A program made the translations under genes and the position numbers. Below are positions 25,231 through 33,271 of a stretch of DNA of 64,000 bases, piece after piece (the first letter of the stretch is position 1; each line of letters begins with the position of its first letter). Under the pieces are notes generated by a model. It searched no databases. It was not told where the DNA came from and saw only the letters and a program-made list of their open reading frames with translations. The stretch spans positions 1-64,000 of the forward strand of contig CAVFXS010000046.1 in NCBI GenBank assembly GCA_963626805.1. The letters are read 5' to 3'. This stretch comes from CAG-632 sp963626805. Lineage in GTDB: Bacteria > Bacillota > Clostridia > Lachnospirales > Lachnospiraceae.

Positions 25231-25863
25231 GTGGCAATCAAGAAGAATTACTGCATTTTCTGTGGAAAAGAACTGGCCGATGGAAAGTGTGTAGCCTGTG
25301 GACGTGAGGCGAAGCCGTCAATCTCATTTGACGGGTTGGAATATCAGAGGGTTCCGGCAGAGGTAGCGGAAGTATTTGGCGTTCAGAAAAAGAAGTTTTT
25401 CGGAAATAATCTGTATTTTGTAAAAGAAATGATCAAGAATGGAGATCTGCAGATTGCAGATGTTTATTTTGATGATGTATATAAGACAGAATATGAGAAT
25501 TCTGGCGATTCGGAAACGGAGTATAATTATTATATTCAGTTCTCAAGCCCAGATCAGGCACCGTGTGAACGCGATTGTGAGGTTAAGGTCGGACAGTACC
25601 GGAAGATCAAGCAGATGCTGCAGGATGGTCAGCATGAGGGTAAGCTGCTCTGGGGTAAATGGAAAAAGAAGAATTACTACTATGTGTTTACATTGCAGGA
25701 CAGAACTCTGGAGACAGCCTTGAAGACCAGTTTGGCAGAGTCACTGATGGACTACGGAACGGAAACAGAAAAGCGCAGGATCCCACCGAAGGGGGGATTC
25801 GGCAACTCCGCAGCAGATAAAGCATTTGATGCAATCTGGGATAACACGATTGGAAAATTATAG
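25231..25863 (+). CDS. Zinc-knuckle protein of unknown function (210 aa)
   Basis: The start is GTG at 25231 behind AGGGGGAATAGAC. The N-terminus is a short zinc knuckle, CIFCGKELADGKCVACG (residues 8-24). The rest is a soluble mixed alpha/beta region with many Tyr, Lys and Asp (QRVPAEVAEVFGVQKKKFFG, GKLLWGKWKKKNYYYVFTLQ) and a C-terminus with PPKGGFGNSAADKAFDAIWD. No catalytic motif is seen and I do not recognise the family. It stands alone between two promoters. Confidence 0.75.
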   Translation: MAIKKNYCIFCGKELADGKCVACGREAKPSISFDGLEYQRVPAEVAEVFGVQKKKFFGNNLYFVKEMIKNGDLQIADVYFDDVYKTEYENSGDSETEYNYYIQFSSPDQAPCERDCEVKVGQYRKIKQMLQDGQHEGKLLWGKWKKKNYYYVFTLQDRTLETALKTSLAESLMDYGTETEKRRIPPKGGFGNSAADKAFDAIWDNTIGKL

Positions 25864-25914
25864 GAGCTTGATTTCAAAGGTGGCTTAAAAATAGTATATA
25901 AGATACATAAGAAC

Positions 25915-25950
25915 AGCAGCAGGTGACGGAAAGCATCTGCTGCTATTCTT
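25915..25950 (+). terminator. Probable terminator of the zinc-knuckle gene
   Basis: AGCAGCAG (25915-25922) pairs with CTGCTGCT (25937-25944) and is followed by the T-rich ATTCTT. The U tract is weak. Confidence 0.5.
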
Positions 25951-25951
25951 A

Positions 25952-25990
25952 TTGACAAACAAAAATAGAGTGTATATATTGAATATATAC
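25952..25990 (+). promoter_or_regulatory. Promoter with GntR operator
   Basis: TTGACA (25952-25957), 17-bp spacer, TATATT (25975-25980). A perfect palindrome GTATATAT-TGA-ATATATAC (25972-25990) covers the -10 box. The position fits autorepression by the YtrA-type regulator that starts at 26018. Confidence 0.75.
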
Positions 25991-26017
25991 AATATACCTA
26001 TATGTAAAGGAATGAAT

Positions 26018-26401
26018 ATGGATATTATTATTTCAAACAGTTCCGGTGTTCCGATTTATGAGCAGATCGAGGAACAGATCAAGGGACAGATTATGGCGGG
26101 GCAGCTGGCAGAAGGGGACGCTCTTCCATCCATGCGTGTGCTTGCCAAAGAATTAAAGATCAGTATCATCACGACGAAGCGTGCCTATGAGGATCTGGAG
26201 CGGGATGGGTTCATTGAGTCCATAACCGGAAAGGGGAGCTTTGTGAAGAAGATCAACGGTGATATTGTCCGGGAAGGGCTGCTGTTTGCGATTCAGGAGC
26301 TTATGGAAGCGGCCGTTGACAAAGCCGTTCTCGGAAAGATTTCACAGGAGGAATTGCAGGAGATGCTTGCGTTGCTGTATGAGGAGAGGAGCCGGAGGTA
26401 G
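26018..26401 (+). CDS. GntR-family regulator, YtrA subfamily
   Basis: The start at 26018 (MDIIISNSSGVPIYEQIEEQI) follows AAAGGA; upstream in-frame codons overlap the operator. The 127-aa protein consists of a winged-helix GntR domain (residues about 10-75, with EGDALPSMRVLAKELKISI and KRAYEDLERDGFIES) and a short helical tail, the YtrA layout without a large effector domain. Such regulators control ABC-2 transporter operons in Firmicutes, and that is what follows here. The palindrome over its promoter is the likely target. Confidence 0.92.
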   Translation: MDIIISNSSGVPIYEQIEEQIKGQIMAGQLAEGDALPSMRVLAKELKISIITTKRAYEDLERDGFIESITGKGSFVKKINGDIVREGLLFAIQELMEAAVDKAVLGKISQEELQEMLALLYEERSRR

Positions 26402-26409
26402 AGGGTAGT

Positions 26410-27298
26410 ATGGAAGAAGGAACAAATGTAATTGAATTAAATGGTGTGGTAAAGGATTACGGAGATTTTAAGCTGGATCAGGTCAGCTTTGCGGTACCGG
26501 AAGGAAGCATCTGTGGATTTATCGGACAGAACGGAGCAGGAAAAACCACAACGATCCAGCTGATTCTGGATGCAATCCGGAGGGATGCCGGTGAGATTCG
26601 GGTATTCGGAGAGAGCATTGACCGGGATTCGGTAGCATTGCGCGAGAAGATCGGGGGTTGTATTCGATGAAATGGGCTTCCATGATTTTCTGACGGCACG
26701 GGACATTAACCTCATGATGAAGAATATCTATAAGGAATGGAATGAGGAGCAGTTCTTCGAATATCTGAAACGGTTCTCCCTGCCAACGAAGAAACGGTGC
26801 GGAGCGTTTTCACGCGGTATGCGGATGAAGCTCCAGATTGCAACGGCACTGTCGCACAATGCGAAGCTGCTGATCATGGATGAACCGACCAGCGGACTGG
26901 ATCCGGTAGTACGGAATGAGATGCTGGAGATTTTCAGGGAATATGTTCTGGAAGAAGATCATACAATCCTGCTTTCTTCCCATATCACCGGTGATCTGGA
27001 GAAGCTGGCGGATGAGGTGGTATTTATTGACGGTGGCAGGATCGTGCTGACCGGTAATAAGGATGAATTAATGGAAAGTCATGGAATCTTAAAGTGTCGG
27101 AAACAGGATCTGTCATTGATTGATATGAGTCTGGTGGTTTCTGTTCAGTTATCTTCATTCGGAGCGGAGATTCTGGTCAATGACCGGCATGCCTGTGAGA
27201 AACAGTATCCGGATATGGTGATAGAACCGGCAAGTCTGGAAGAGATTATGATCTATTATGTAAATCGGGCGCATGGCATACGACCGGATGGTGAATAG
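26410..27298 (+). pseudogene. ABC transporter ATPase (YtrB/CcmA type) split by a +1 frameshift at a G run
   Basis: Two frames together make one ABC-2 ATPase. The first (26410-26670) carries residues 1-86 with Walker A FIGQNGAGKTTTIQL and then stops. The second (to 27298) continues with GFHDFLTARDINLMMKNIYK, a degenerate signature AFSRGMRMKLQIA, Walker B LLIMDEPTSGLDP and the switch His in LSSHITGDLEKLADEV. At 26653-26657 there are five G; with four G the frame would read KIGVVFDEMGFHDF straight through, which is the usual sequence for the family. All domains are otherwise intact. It may be a recent mutation, phase-variable slippage or a sequencing error. The regulator before it and two permeases after it look healthy. 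Confidence 0.85.
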
Positions 27299-27307
27299 GA
27301 GGCAGAT

Positions 27308-28066
27308 ATGAAAGGGTTATTGATCAAAGATTTCTTCTGCCTGAAACGGCAGCTCTTTACATTTATATGTATCTGTGTCGGAGTTTTACTGGTATCGGTT
27401 CTGGTTCTGATCAGCTCCGAGCATGGAAATCTGGCAAATGGATTTCGGAATATGATTGCGGATGGCGATCTGACAGCGGAGCAGGTAGCCACGCTGATGC
27501 AATATTGTATGATTTTCGTACTCCTGATACCGATGGCATTTACCGGAAATGTGGCAGATGTATTTCTGGATGACAGAAATGCGTCCTTTCAGAAGCTTGC
27601 GGGAGCATTGCCGATTTCTGTTGCGAAGCGTGTGGCAAGCAGATATATCACCGGACTCAGCTTTACCATGGTCGGATTTCTGATGGATACGATCATTATC
27701 TTTGTGCTGTCAAGGCTGACGAAGTTTATGGCGTTTGCCGATTTTTTCGGTGCGATCGTGAGCTTTGCATCCTTTATGATCATTTATCTGGCACTGTTTA
27801 TTCTGTTTGAATATTTGCTGGGCGTGGACCGGACCTCGATTGCACAGATCCTGCCGGTCATTCTGGTCGGGGCAGCGTTGATCATTCCGCATATAAAGGA
27901 GATTGGAGCTATTTTTCTGGAGGAGGATGCGGCGTTGAATATCCAGGCAATCCCGGAGTTCTTAATGCATAAGTCCTACATCCCTGCATGTGCGGCGATT
28001 GTCATACTGGCCGGTTCTTATGGAATCAGCGTCCGGATCGCTGAACGAAAGCGGGGTGTTGCATAA
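27308..28066 (+). CDS. ABC-2 type permease, first subunit (252 aa)
   Basis: It starts behind AGGAGGCAGAT, nine bases after the ATPase. The sequence MKGLLIKDFFCLKRQLFTFI is a typical opening of this permease group, with about six membrane helices (20-37, 65-83, 108-130, 144-165, 180-198, 228-243) and few soluble parts. It would form the channel with the second permease at 28066. The stop codon overlaps the next start by one base. The transported substrate is unknown; YtrA-linked ABC-2 systems often respond to cell-wall stress. Confidence 0.88.
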   Translation: MKGLLIKDFFCLKRQLFTFICICVGVLLVSVLVLISSEHGNLANGFRNMIADGDLTAEQVATLMQYCMIFVLLIPMAFTGNVADVFLDDRNASFQKLAGALPISVAKRVASRYITGLSFTMVGFLMDTIIIFVLSRLTKFMAFADFFGAIVSFASFMIIYLALFILFEYLLGVDRTSIAQILPVILVGAALIIPHIKEIGAIFLEEDAALNIQAIPEFLMHKSYIPACAAIVILAGSYGISVRIAERKRGVA

Positions 28067-28863
28067 TGGGCGGATTGCTTTATAAGAATTTTGTTGTGGT
28101 CAGGGGAAAGCTTCTGGTATTCGGACTGCTTGGACTGACGATCCTGTTTCTGCTGCTTCGGCTTCTTCTGCCGGGTGGTGATCTGGTGCTTGCGGGAGAG
28201 GGATATCTGGCGGACAGTATGACAGATGATGCAATGATCGGGTTTATCTGTGATACCGGTCTGGCGTGCCTGCTTGGGTGTATAGAGCTGGTACTGATCG
28301 TGGTTCCGCTTTCTGCATGGACCGGCAGTCTGCTCCGGGCAGATGAGAAGAATCAGACCCGCAGGATGATACAGGTGCTTCCGTTTCAGAAACATGCGTA
28401 TATCGGCTCGGTATATTTGTTTTTTGGAATTACATATTATGTGATACTTTCCCTTATGCTTTTCTGGACAATTATATTTAATGCAAATGCGGGAGAGAAT
28501 ATCCTGCAGGAAGCAGTCAGTATGAATGGACAAATGCTATGTCTGCTTGTGGCAGCTGCAGTGATCATTCTGGCGATAGAACTCCCGATTATCATTACGC
28601 TGGGAACGAAGAAGGGAATCATGATCAAACGATTGTTTCTGCTGGCATTGGTACTGGGTGCATTTGCATATCTGCTGTTTGGAGACTTGAGTGTCTGGAC
28701 CGGATTTGATCTGTATGTGCTTGTCAACTGGATAGAGACCCATCAGAGCCTGATCATAGGTCTGGAAGTGGGGATGCCGGTGCTGGCGCTTGTGCTGTAC
28801 TGGCTTTCGTATCGGCTTACCTGCCGGTTAAATGAGAATCGGGAGGTGGATTTCTATGACTAA
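28066..28863 (+). CDS. ABC-2 type permease, second subunit (265 aa)
   Basis: The ATG shares its A with the previous TAA, so translation is coupled. MGGLLYKNFVVVRGKLLVFG opens the protein, with about six membrane helices and an LRADEKNQTRRMIQVLPFQK loop typical of the family. It is homologous in layout to the preceding permease, and the two probably form a heterodimer energised by the frameshifted ATPase. It overlaps the CPBP gene by eight bases. Confidence 0.87.
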   Translation: MGGLLYKNFVVVRGKLLVFGLLGLTILFLLLRLLLPGGDLVLAGEGYLADSMTDDAMIGFICDTGLACLLGCIELVLIVVPLSAWTGSLLRADEKNQTRRMIQVLPFQKHAYIGSVYLFFGITYYVILSLMLFWTIIFNANAGENILQEAVSMNGQMLCLLVAAAVIILAIELPIIITLGTKKGIMIKRLFLLALVLGAFAYLLFGDLSVWTGFDLYVLVNWIETHQSLIIGLEVGMPVLALVLYWLSYRLTCRLNENREVDFYD

Positions 28864-29728
28864 GAAACGATTATTTCTATATCTCGGGCTGACCTTTGGC
28901 CTGACCTGGGGCGTGTTTCTGCTCTGGATCCTGAGTGGAGGCATATATCTGGATGAAGAGGGCAGCCTGACACCGATGGCGAGTCTGATCGGCGGGATTG
29001 CCATGCTGTGTCCGACGCTGGGAATGCTGCTTACCAGACGACTGACGAAGGAAGAGTTTGCATTCTCCGGAACGGATTCCATGTTGCTTGGGATCAATCT
29101 TAAAAATAAGAAATGGATTTTTTATCTTATGGTGATGATACTGCCATGGATCTATTTTGAACTGGGAAATGGATTGCGTTTGCTGCTGTCACCGGAAGCG
29201 TTTTCGACAGAGGTGGCAGAGGAGCTTGGAAGCCTGCTGTTTATACAGCCGTTTGCATTGATCTTGAATGGAGTTATTGTTTCCTTTGCGGCACTGGGTG
29301 AAGAGCTGGGCTGGCGAGGCTATATGATGCCGAAGCTGTTAAAGCTCATGGATGCGAAATGGGCGGTTCTGGTCGGAGGCATAATCTGGGGCATCTGGCA
29401 TTGGCCGATGATCTATATGGGACATAATTTCGGTTTTGGTTATTGGGGGTACCCATTTACCGGATTTGCGGCCATGTGTGTGATGTCGGTGGCAATCGGT
29501 ACGATTCTGACCTATGTGACCTGCAGGACAGGCTCCATCTGGCCGGCGGCAATCCTTCATGCGGTAAATAATGCCTCACCGGGAATCCTGCAATATTATT
29601 CTGATGGCAGTAAGGTCTCCGGCTGGAAAGGCGACAGTGTGGCTTCTTCGTTGATCATGCTGCTGCCGATGATTGGAATCAGTGTGATATTTTATGTGCT
29701 GCTTTGCAAGAAAACAGACAAAAAATAA
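28856..29728 (+). CDS. CPBP-family intramembrane metalloprotease
   Basis: The start at 28856 (MTKKRLFLYLGLTFGLTWG) follows GGGAGGTGG, inside the end of the permease gene. The 290-aa protein has about eight membrane helices and the CPBP (Abi/CAAX-like) motifs: EELGWRGYMMPKL with the EExxxR signature at about 149, IIWGIWHWPMIY with the second His, and LHAVNN near the C-terminus. CPBP proteins cleave near prenyl or other hydrophobic tails, or process bacteriocin-related peptides. Placement at the end of the GntR-ABC-2 operon suggests a shared envelope or peptide-related function. Confidence 0.9.
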   Translation: MTKKRLFLYLGLTFGLTWGVFLLWILSGGIYLDEEGSLTPMASLIGGIAMLCPTLGMLLTRRLTKEEFAFSGTDSMLLGINLKNKKWIFYLMVMILPWIYFELGNGLRLLLSPEAFSTEVAEELGSLLFIQPFALILNGVIVSFAALGEELGWRGYMMPKLLKLMDAKWAVLVGGIIWGIWHWPMIYMGHNFGFGYWGYPFTGFAAMCVMSVAIGTILTYVTCRTGSIWPAAILHAVNNASPGILQYYSDGSKVSGWKGDSVASSLIMLLPMIGISVIFYVLLCKKTDKK

Positions 29729-29826
29729 AATAAAATGACAGAACGATGAATGCAGAATTTGAAATGGAATAATACAGGCTTTTCCGGCACATACTACTCG
29801 TAAAAACGAAAAGGAGCCGGGAAAAT

Positions 29827-30261
29827 ATGGCAGAATCAGATAGTATTAAACTGTTGCGGGAGTGTGATGCCGGAATCAAAATGGGTGTCACATCCATTGA
29901 TGAGGTGCTTTCTTATGTGAAGAATTCAACCTTTCGTAAATTATTGACAGAGTGCAGAAATAAGCATGAGAAGCTTCGGGAGGAGATCCAGATGCTTCTG
30001 CTCGCCAGTCAGGATGACGGGAAGGATCCGAATCCGATTGCAAAGAGTATGTCGTGGATAAAAACGAACGTGAAGCTGGTCATGGATCAGTCGGATGAGA
30101 CCATTGCAGACCTGATGACGGACGGATGCAATATGGGCGTGAAAACGCTGCACAGATATCTGAATCAGTATCGGGGCGCGGAGGAAAAGACAAAAGACAT
30201 TGCAAAGCGCCTGATCAATCTGGAGGAGAAGCTGACGGTGGATATCCGGGCATATCTGTAA
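29827..30261 (+). CDS. Four-helix, DUF2383-like protein (144 aa)
   Basis: The start follows AAAAGGAGCCGGGAAAAT. The protein is almost all helix: MAESDSIKLLRECDAGIKMG, then LLTECRNKHEKLREEIQMLL, KSMSWIKTNVKLVMDQSDE and DGCNMGVKTLHRYLNQYRGA. The spacing of charged and hydrophobic residues suits a ferritin-like four-helix bundle, as in DUF2383-type proteins of Clostridia. Metal-binding histidines/glutamates are not convincing. The function is unknown. It ends ten bases before a long hairpin. Confidence 0.75.
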   Translation: MAESDSIKLLRECDAGIKMGVTSIDEVLSYVKNSTFRKLLTECRNKHEKLREEIQMLLLASQDDGKDPNPIAKSMSWIKTNVKLVMDQSDETIADLMTDGCNMGVKTLHRYLNQYRGAEEKTKDIAKRLINLEEKLTVDIRAYL

Positions 30262-30270
30262 TAGTTCATA

Positions 30271-30323
30271 ACATACCCCTCTCTCTGTAATCTTATTATA
30301 TGATTGCAGGGAGAGGGGTATGT
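30271..30323. repeat. Long inverted repeat, 22-bp arms
   Basis: Arms at 30271-30292 and 30302-30323 pair over all 22 positions with only two G-U wobbles; the loop is nine bases of A/T. The core is ACATACCCCTCTC / GAGAGGGGTATGT. It follows the 144-aa gene at once. There is no U tract, so a classic terminator is doubtful; it may stabilise the mRNA 3' end. Confidence 0.85.
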
Positions 30324-30445
30324 GTATTTCAGGGAAAGAATTGACGGAAATAAAATCAGCAATGTATAATGAGACTGATCATGCAGGGAGGTGTCTGCAG
30401 GTCAAGTAGGGATATGGTTATAACCGGATAGGAGTTATCAGTAAT

Positions 30446-30862
30446 ATGCAAGAGGATAAAAGAATAGATCCCGGATTACAGGGAAATGAGAAGATAGAAG
30501 CGGCAATTGCCGGACTGCAGCAGGAGCCGTCCCAGGAAGCACTGGCGCATGCACTGACAGTCATTCGGCGCCGGATGCAGGAACAGGGCCAGTTGATCGT
30601 AGCAGTGGAACCGCCGGGACCGGATGGACAGATTCATCTGCAGGCGACACAGACTCCGGATGGAGGAATATGGTGGCTGGCATTTACCGGCTTTGAAGAG
30701 GAGTTAAAAGGCGGAGACAGTGTGAAATCCACATTCCTGGCGGATATAGATCAGCTGTTTCATTCGGCTCTGCAGGTGGACGAGCTGAAAGGGGTAATCC
30801 TGAACCCATGGAACTGCACACTGATGCTGGATAAGGCGCTGATGAAGCTGGTGCTGGGGTGA
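30446..30862 (+). CDS. SseB-like protein (138 aa)
   Basis: The start follows TAGGAGTTATCAGTAAT. The protein fits the SseB N-terminal domain: an opening helix LQGNEKIEAAIAGLQQEPSQ, a middle strand region (IWWLAFTGFEEELKGGDSV, with the pattern typical of these proteins) and the ending GVILNPWNCTLMLDKALMKL, which is characteristic. SseB-domain proteins are widespread in Clostridia, usually as stand-alone domains of unknown function (the name comes from an enhanced serine sensitivity protein). It has no obvious operon partner. Confidence 0.8.
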   Translation: MQEDKRIDPGLQGNEKIEAAIAGLQQEPSQEALAHALTVIRRRMQEQGQLIVAVEPPGPDGQIHLQATQTPDGGIWWLAFTGFEEELKGGDSVKSTFLADIDQLFHSALQVDELKGVILNPWNCTLMLDKALMKLVLG

Positions 30863-31295
30863 TACAGGGATTATGAAGAGTGAAGCTGTAAACAAGGGTC
30901 GTGAATAAAAGGTATAGAACGTAGGGAGTGCCTATCAATGTGGATATACAGCCGTATATTCTTGTATAAAACAAAAAAGATTGCAAATAAAAACTTGCAT
31001 TTTTACACGCTGTAATATATAATGAAAACACGATGTAAAGATGCAAGTTTTATTTTGTGCATGATAATCAAATACCTGTCTGAGGAAACCGTCTGATTAA
31101 AGATGACATCATTTCTGAATGAAAGTCATGGATGGTGTTACAGATACAGGTTCATAGGCATATCTGCCGGAAAATCAGAAATGTAAAAGGTCGAAGAGTG
31201 AAGAGAAAGAATTGCGTACTGCAGAACGTAAATAAATATAAAAATATACTTGAAAAGTATACCGAAAAGAGATAAAACATGGAAAAGGAAAATAT
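30863..31295. other. 433-base gene-poor stretch with a palindrome
   Basis: No convincing gene is seen. It is AT-rich and carries one strong inverted repeat (30990-31051, listed separately) and a TTGCAT/TATAAT promoter-like pair (30996-31001 and 31018-31023, 16 bp). The 3' part leads into a truncated Rpn-type gene, so the stretch may hold the decayed 5' part of that transposase. Confidence 0.5.
30990..31051. repeat. Inverted repeat, 18-bp arms
   Basis: AAAACTTGCA-type arms at 30990-31007 and 31034-31051 match over 18 positions with one G-U wobble; the loop is 26 bases. ATTTTGTG follows the right arm. It could be a terminator or the end structure of a small element. The loop holds a TATAAT box. 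Confidence 0.7.
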
Positions 31296-31640
31296 ATGGG
31301 AGAAAGCACAGCAGCGAATGCGGTGAATGAAAATCTACAGACAATCCACCGGTATGTGGAAAGAGTGAAACATAACAGAGAGGCAGGTGCAGCATATATG
31401 AGAACACGGGAATGGATCACGGAAGCGATTGATCTGGGCTGGGAGCATGGCGTGGAACGCGGCAGAGAAGAAGGCATGCGGCAGGGAATACAAGAAGGTA
31501 TAGAACAAGGTATAAAAGAAAAAGAAAGGATTAATCAATTAACGATTCTGCTGATCAGTCAGGGACGGCAGGAGGATCTTCTGAGAGCGGCACAGGATCA
31601 GAAATATCAGCAGGAACTTTTGGAAGAGTTTAAGTTATAA
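31296..31640 (+). pseudogene. C-terminal remnant of an Rpn-type (PD-(D/E)XK) transposase/nuclease
   Basis: The 114-residue frame starts behind AAAAGGAAAATAT. It shows the tail pattern of Rpn/YhgA-like putative transposases: an IHRYVERVKHNREAGAAYMR segment, a WITEAIDLGWEHGVERG stretch, then repeated R-E-E-G / R-Q-G-I / E-Q-G-I steps and a final leucine-rich helix (LLISQGRQEDLLRAAQD). The nuclease domain of about 200 residues expected before this is absent, so it is called a remnant. A translated stand-alone small protein cannot be ruled out. Confidence 0.6.
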
Positions 31641-31662
31641 GAAGAGGCACCAGTATTTTGTA

Positions 31663-31692
31663 TTGAAATATTACGGAGATTCTTAGTATAAT
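31663..31692 (+). promoter_or_regulatory. Promoter of the NSS transporter gene
   Basis: TTGAAA (31663-31668), 18-bp spacer, TATAAT (31687-31692), 33 bases ahead of the start. Confidence 0.65.
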
Positions 31693-31725
31693 AAGGAGCA
31701 ATATGCAATACAAGGAGAATGGATC

Positions 31726-33081
31726 ATGAAACGAGAATCATTTAAATCCCGTCTGGGATTTTTACTGGTGAGCGCAGGATGTGCGATCGGAATTGGAAAT
31801 GTATGGAGATTTCCTTATGTAGTAGGACAGAACGGCGGCGGATTATTTGTACTGCTTTATCTGATATTTCTGGTTATTATGGGGCTTCCGGTGCTGACGA
31901 TGGAGCTGGCGGTCGGACGTGCCAGTCGTAAAAGTGCGGTACTTGGATATAAAGCATTGGAGAAACCGGGCAGTAAGTGGCATATTCATGGCTGGGTGGC
32001 AATCTTTGGATGTTATATGCTGATGATGTATTATACAACGGTTTCCGGCTGGATGGTGACCTATTTCTATAAGTTTGCAACTGGGCAGTTTGTACATGGA
32101 ATGACAGCGGATGAAACGGGAGAGGTATTCAATAATCTTTTGGCGGATCCGCTTCAGATGGGGTTCTGGATGGTGCTGACCGTAATTGCAGGCTTTTTGG
32201 TTTGCAGTCGTGGATTACAGAATGGTCTGGAACGAATCAGTAAGGTGATGATGACGGCACTGCTGGTTCTGATTCTGGTACTTGCCGTTCATAGCTTTAC
32301 ATTATCCGGAGCCGGAGAAGGTATCCGATTCTATCTGGTGCCGAATCTGGAGGCGGTTCGGACGATTGGTATAGGCAATGTGATTTCGGCTGCCATGAAT
32401 CAGTCGTTTTTCACCTTGAGTCTTGGTGTGGCAGCAATGGAAATTTTCGGAAGCTATATGAGTAAGGATCATACTCTGGTAGGAGAGGGAATTCGGATCT
32501 GTGCACTGGATACATTTGTTGCGCTGATGTCCGGTCTGATCATATTCCCGGCATGCTTCAGTTACGGAGTTGAAGCCGGCGCGGGACCGAAGCTTATTTT
32601 TGTGACCTTGCCGAATGTATTTGCGAATATGGCGGGCGGAAGACTTTGGGGAAGTTTGTTCTTCCTGTTTATGACGTTTGCCAGTTTTTCAACCGTAATT
32701 GCTGTATTTGAAAATATAATGTCATTCTGCATGGATATGTTTGGGTGGAGCAGAGGAAAGGCAGCACTGATCAATTGCATCATTATATTGGTTGCCAGCA
32801 TGCCATGTGTACTCGGATATAATGTATGGAGTAATCTGCACCTAATCGGTGGCCGGGATGTCCTGGATAGTGAGGACTTTATTGTAAGTAATCTGCTGCT
32901 TCCGCTTGGTTCCCTGGTATACCTGATGTTCTGCGTAACCAAATGGGGCTGGGGCTTTGACAACTATCTGGAGGAAGCGAATACCGGCAGCGGTATGAAG
33001 ATAGCGAGATGGCTGAAGCCGTATTTTCAGTTTATCCTTCCAGTTTTGATTCTGATCATACTGATTCAGGGGTTGATATAA
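31726..33081 (+). CDS. Neurotransmitter:sodium symporter (NSS/SNF) family transporter
   Basis: This 451-aa protein begins SFKSRLGFLLVSAGCAIGIGNVWRFPYVVGQNGGG in two adjoining parts (residues 5-39). That is the helix 1 signature of the family, holding the unwound substrate and sodium site. MELAVGRASRKS (loop 2-3) and about 12 membrane helices follow, with SFFTLSLGVAAMEIFGSYM matching helix 6. It imports an amino acid or related amine with sodium; the substrate cannot be read from sequence. The start follows CAAGGAGAATGGATC. It is monocistronic, just before the flagellin promoter. Confidence 0.95.
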   Translation: MKRESFKSRLGFLLVSAGCAIGIGNVWRFPYVVGQNGGGLFVLLYLIFLVIMGLPVLTMELAVGRASRKSAVLGYKALEKPGSKWHIHGWVAIFGCYMLMMYYTTVSGWMVTYFYKFATGQFVHGMTADETGEVFNNLLADPLQMGFWMVLTVIAGFLVCSRGLQNGLERISKVMMTALLVLILVLAVHSFTLSGAGEGIRFYLVPNLEAVRTIGIGNVISAAMNQSFFTLSLGVAAMEIFGSYMSKDHTLVGEGIRICALDTFVALMSGLIIFPACFSYGVEAGAGPKLIFVTLPNVFANMAGGRLWGSLFFLFMTFASFSTVIAVFENIMSFCMDMFGWSRGKAALINCIIILVASMPCVLGYNVWSNLHLIGGRDVLDSEDFIVSNLLLPLGSLVYLMFCVTKWGWGFDNYLEEANTGSGMKIARWLKPYFQFILPVLILIILIQGLI

Positions 33082-33158
33082 ATCAAGACCATATGATAAT
33101 GCACCGGGAATTCGGCTTGGAAAACAGAAATATAAACAAGAAAGTACGACTGGTATGT

Positions 33159-33185
33159 TAAGATTTTCTGCAATCCGGCCGATAT
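33159..33185 (+). promoter_or_regulatory. Sigma-28 promoter of the large flagellin gene
   Basis: TAAG (33159-33162), 15 bases, GCCGATAT (33178-33185). The -10 element is a perfect match to the Firmicutes sigma-D/FliA consensus and the -35 differs from TAAA at one base. Confidence 0.85.
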
Positions 33186-33271
33186 GTTAATCATAAGAGA
33201 AAATCAGGTTTCGGAATAACGGATCAAGGACGATAGCTTATGAAGAACCTCTGATCAAAAGGGGTGTAAGA

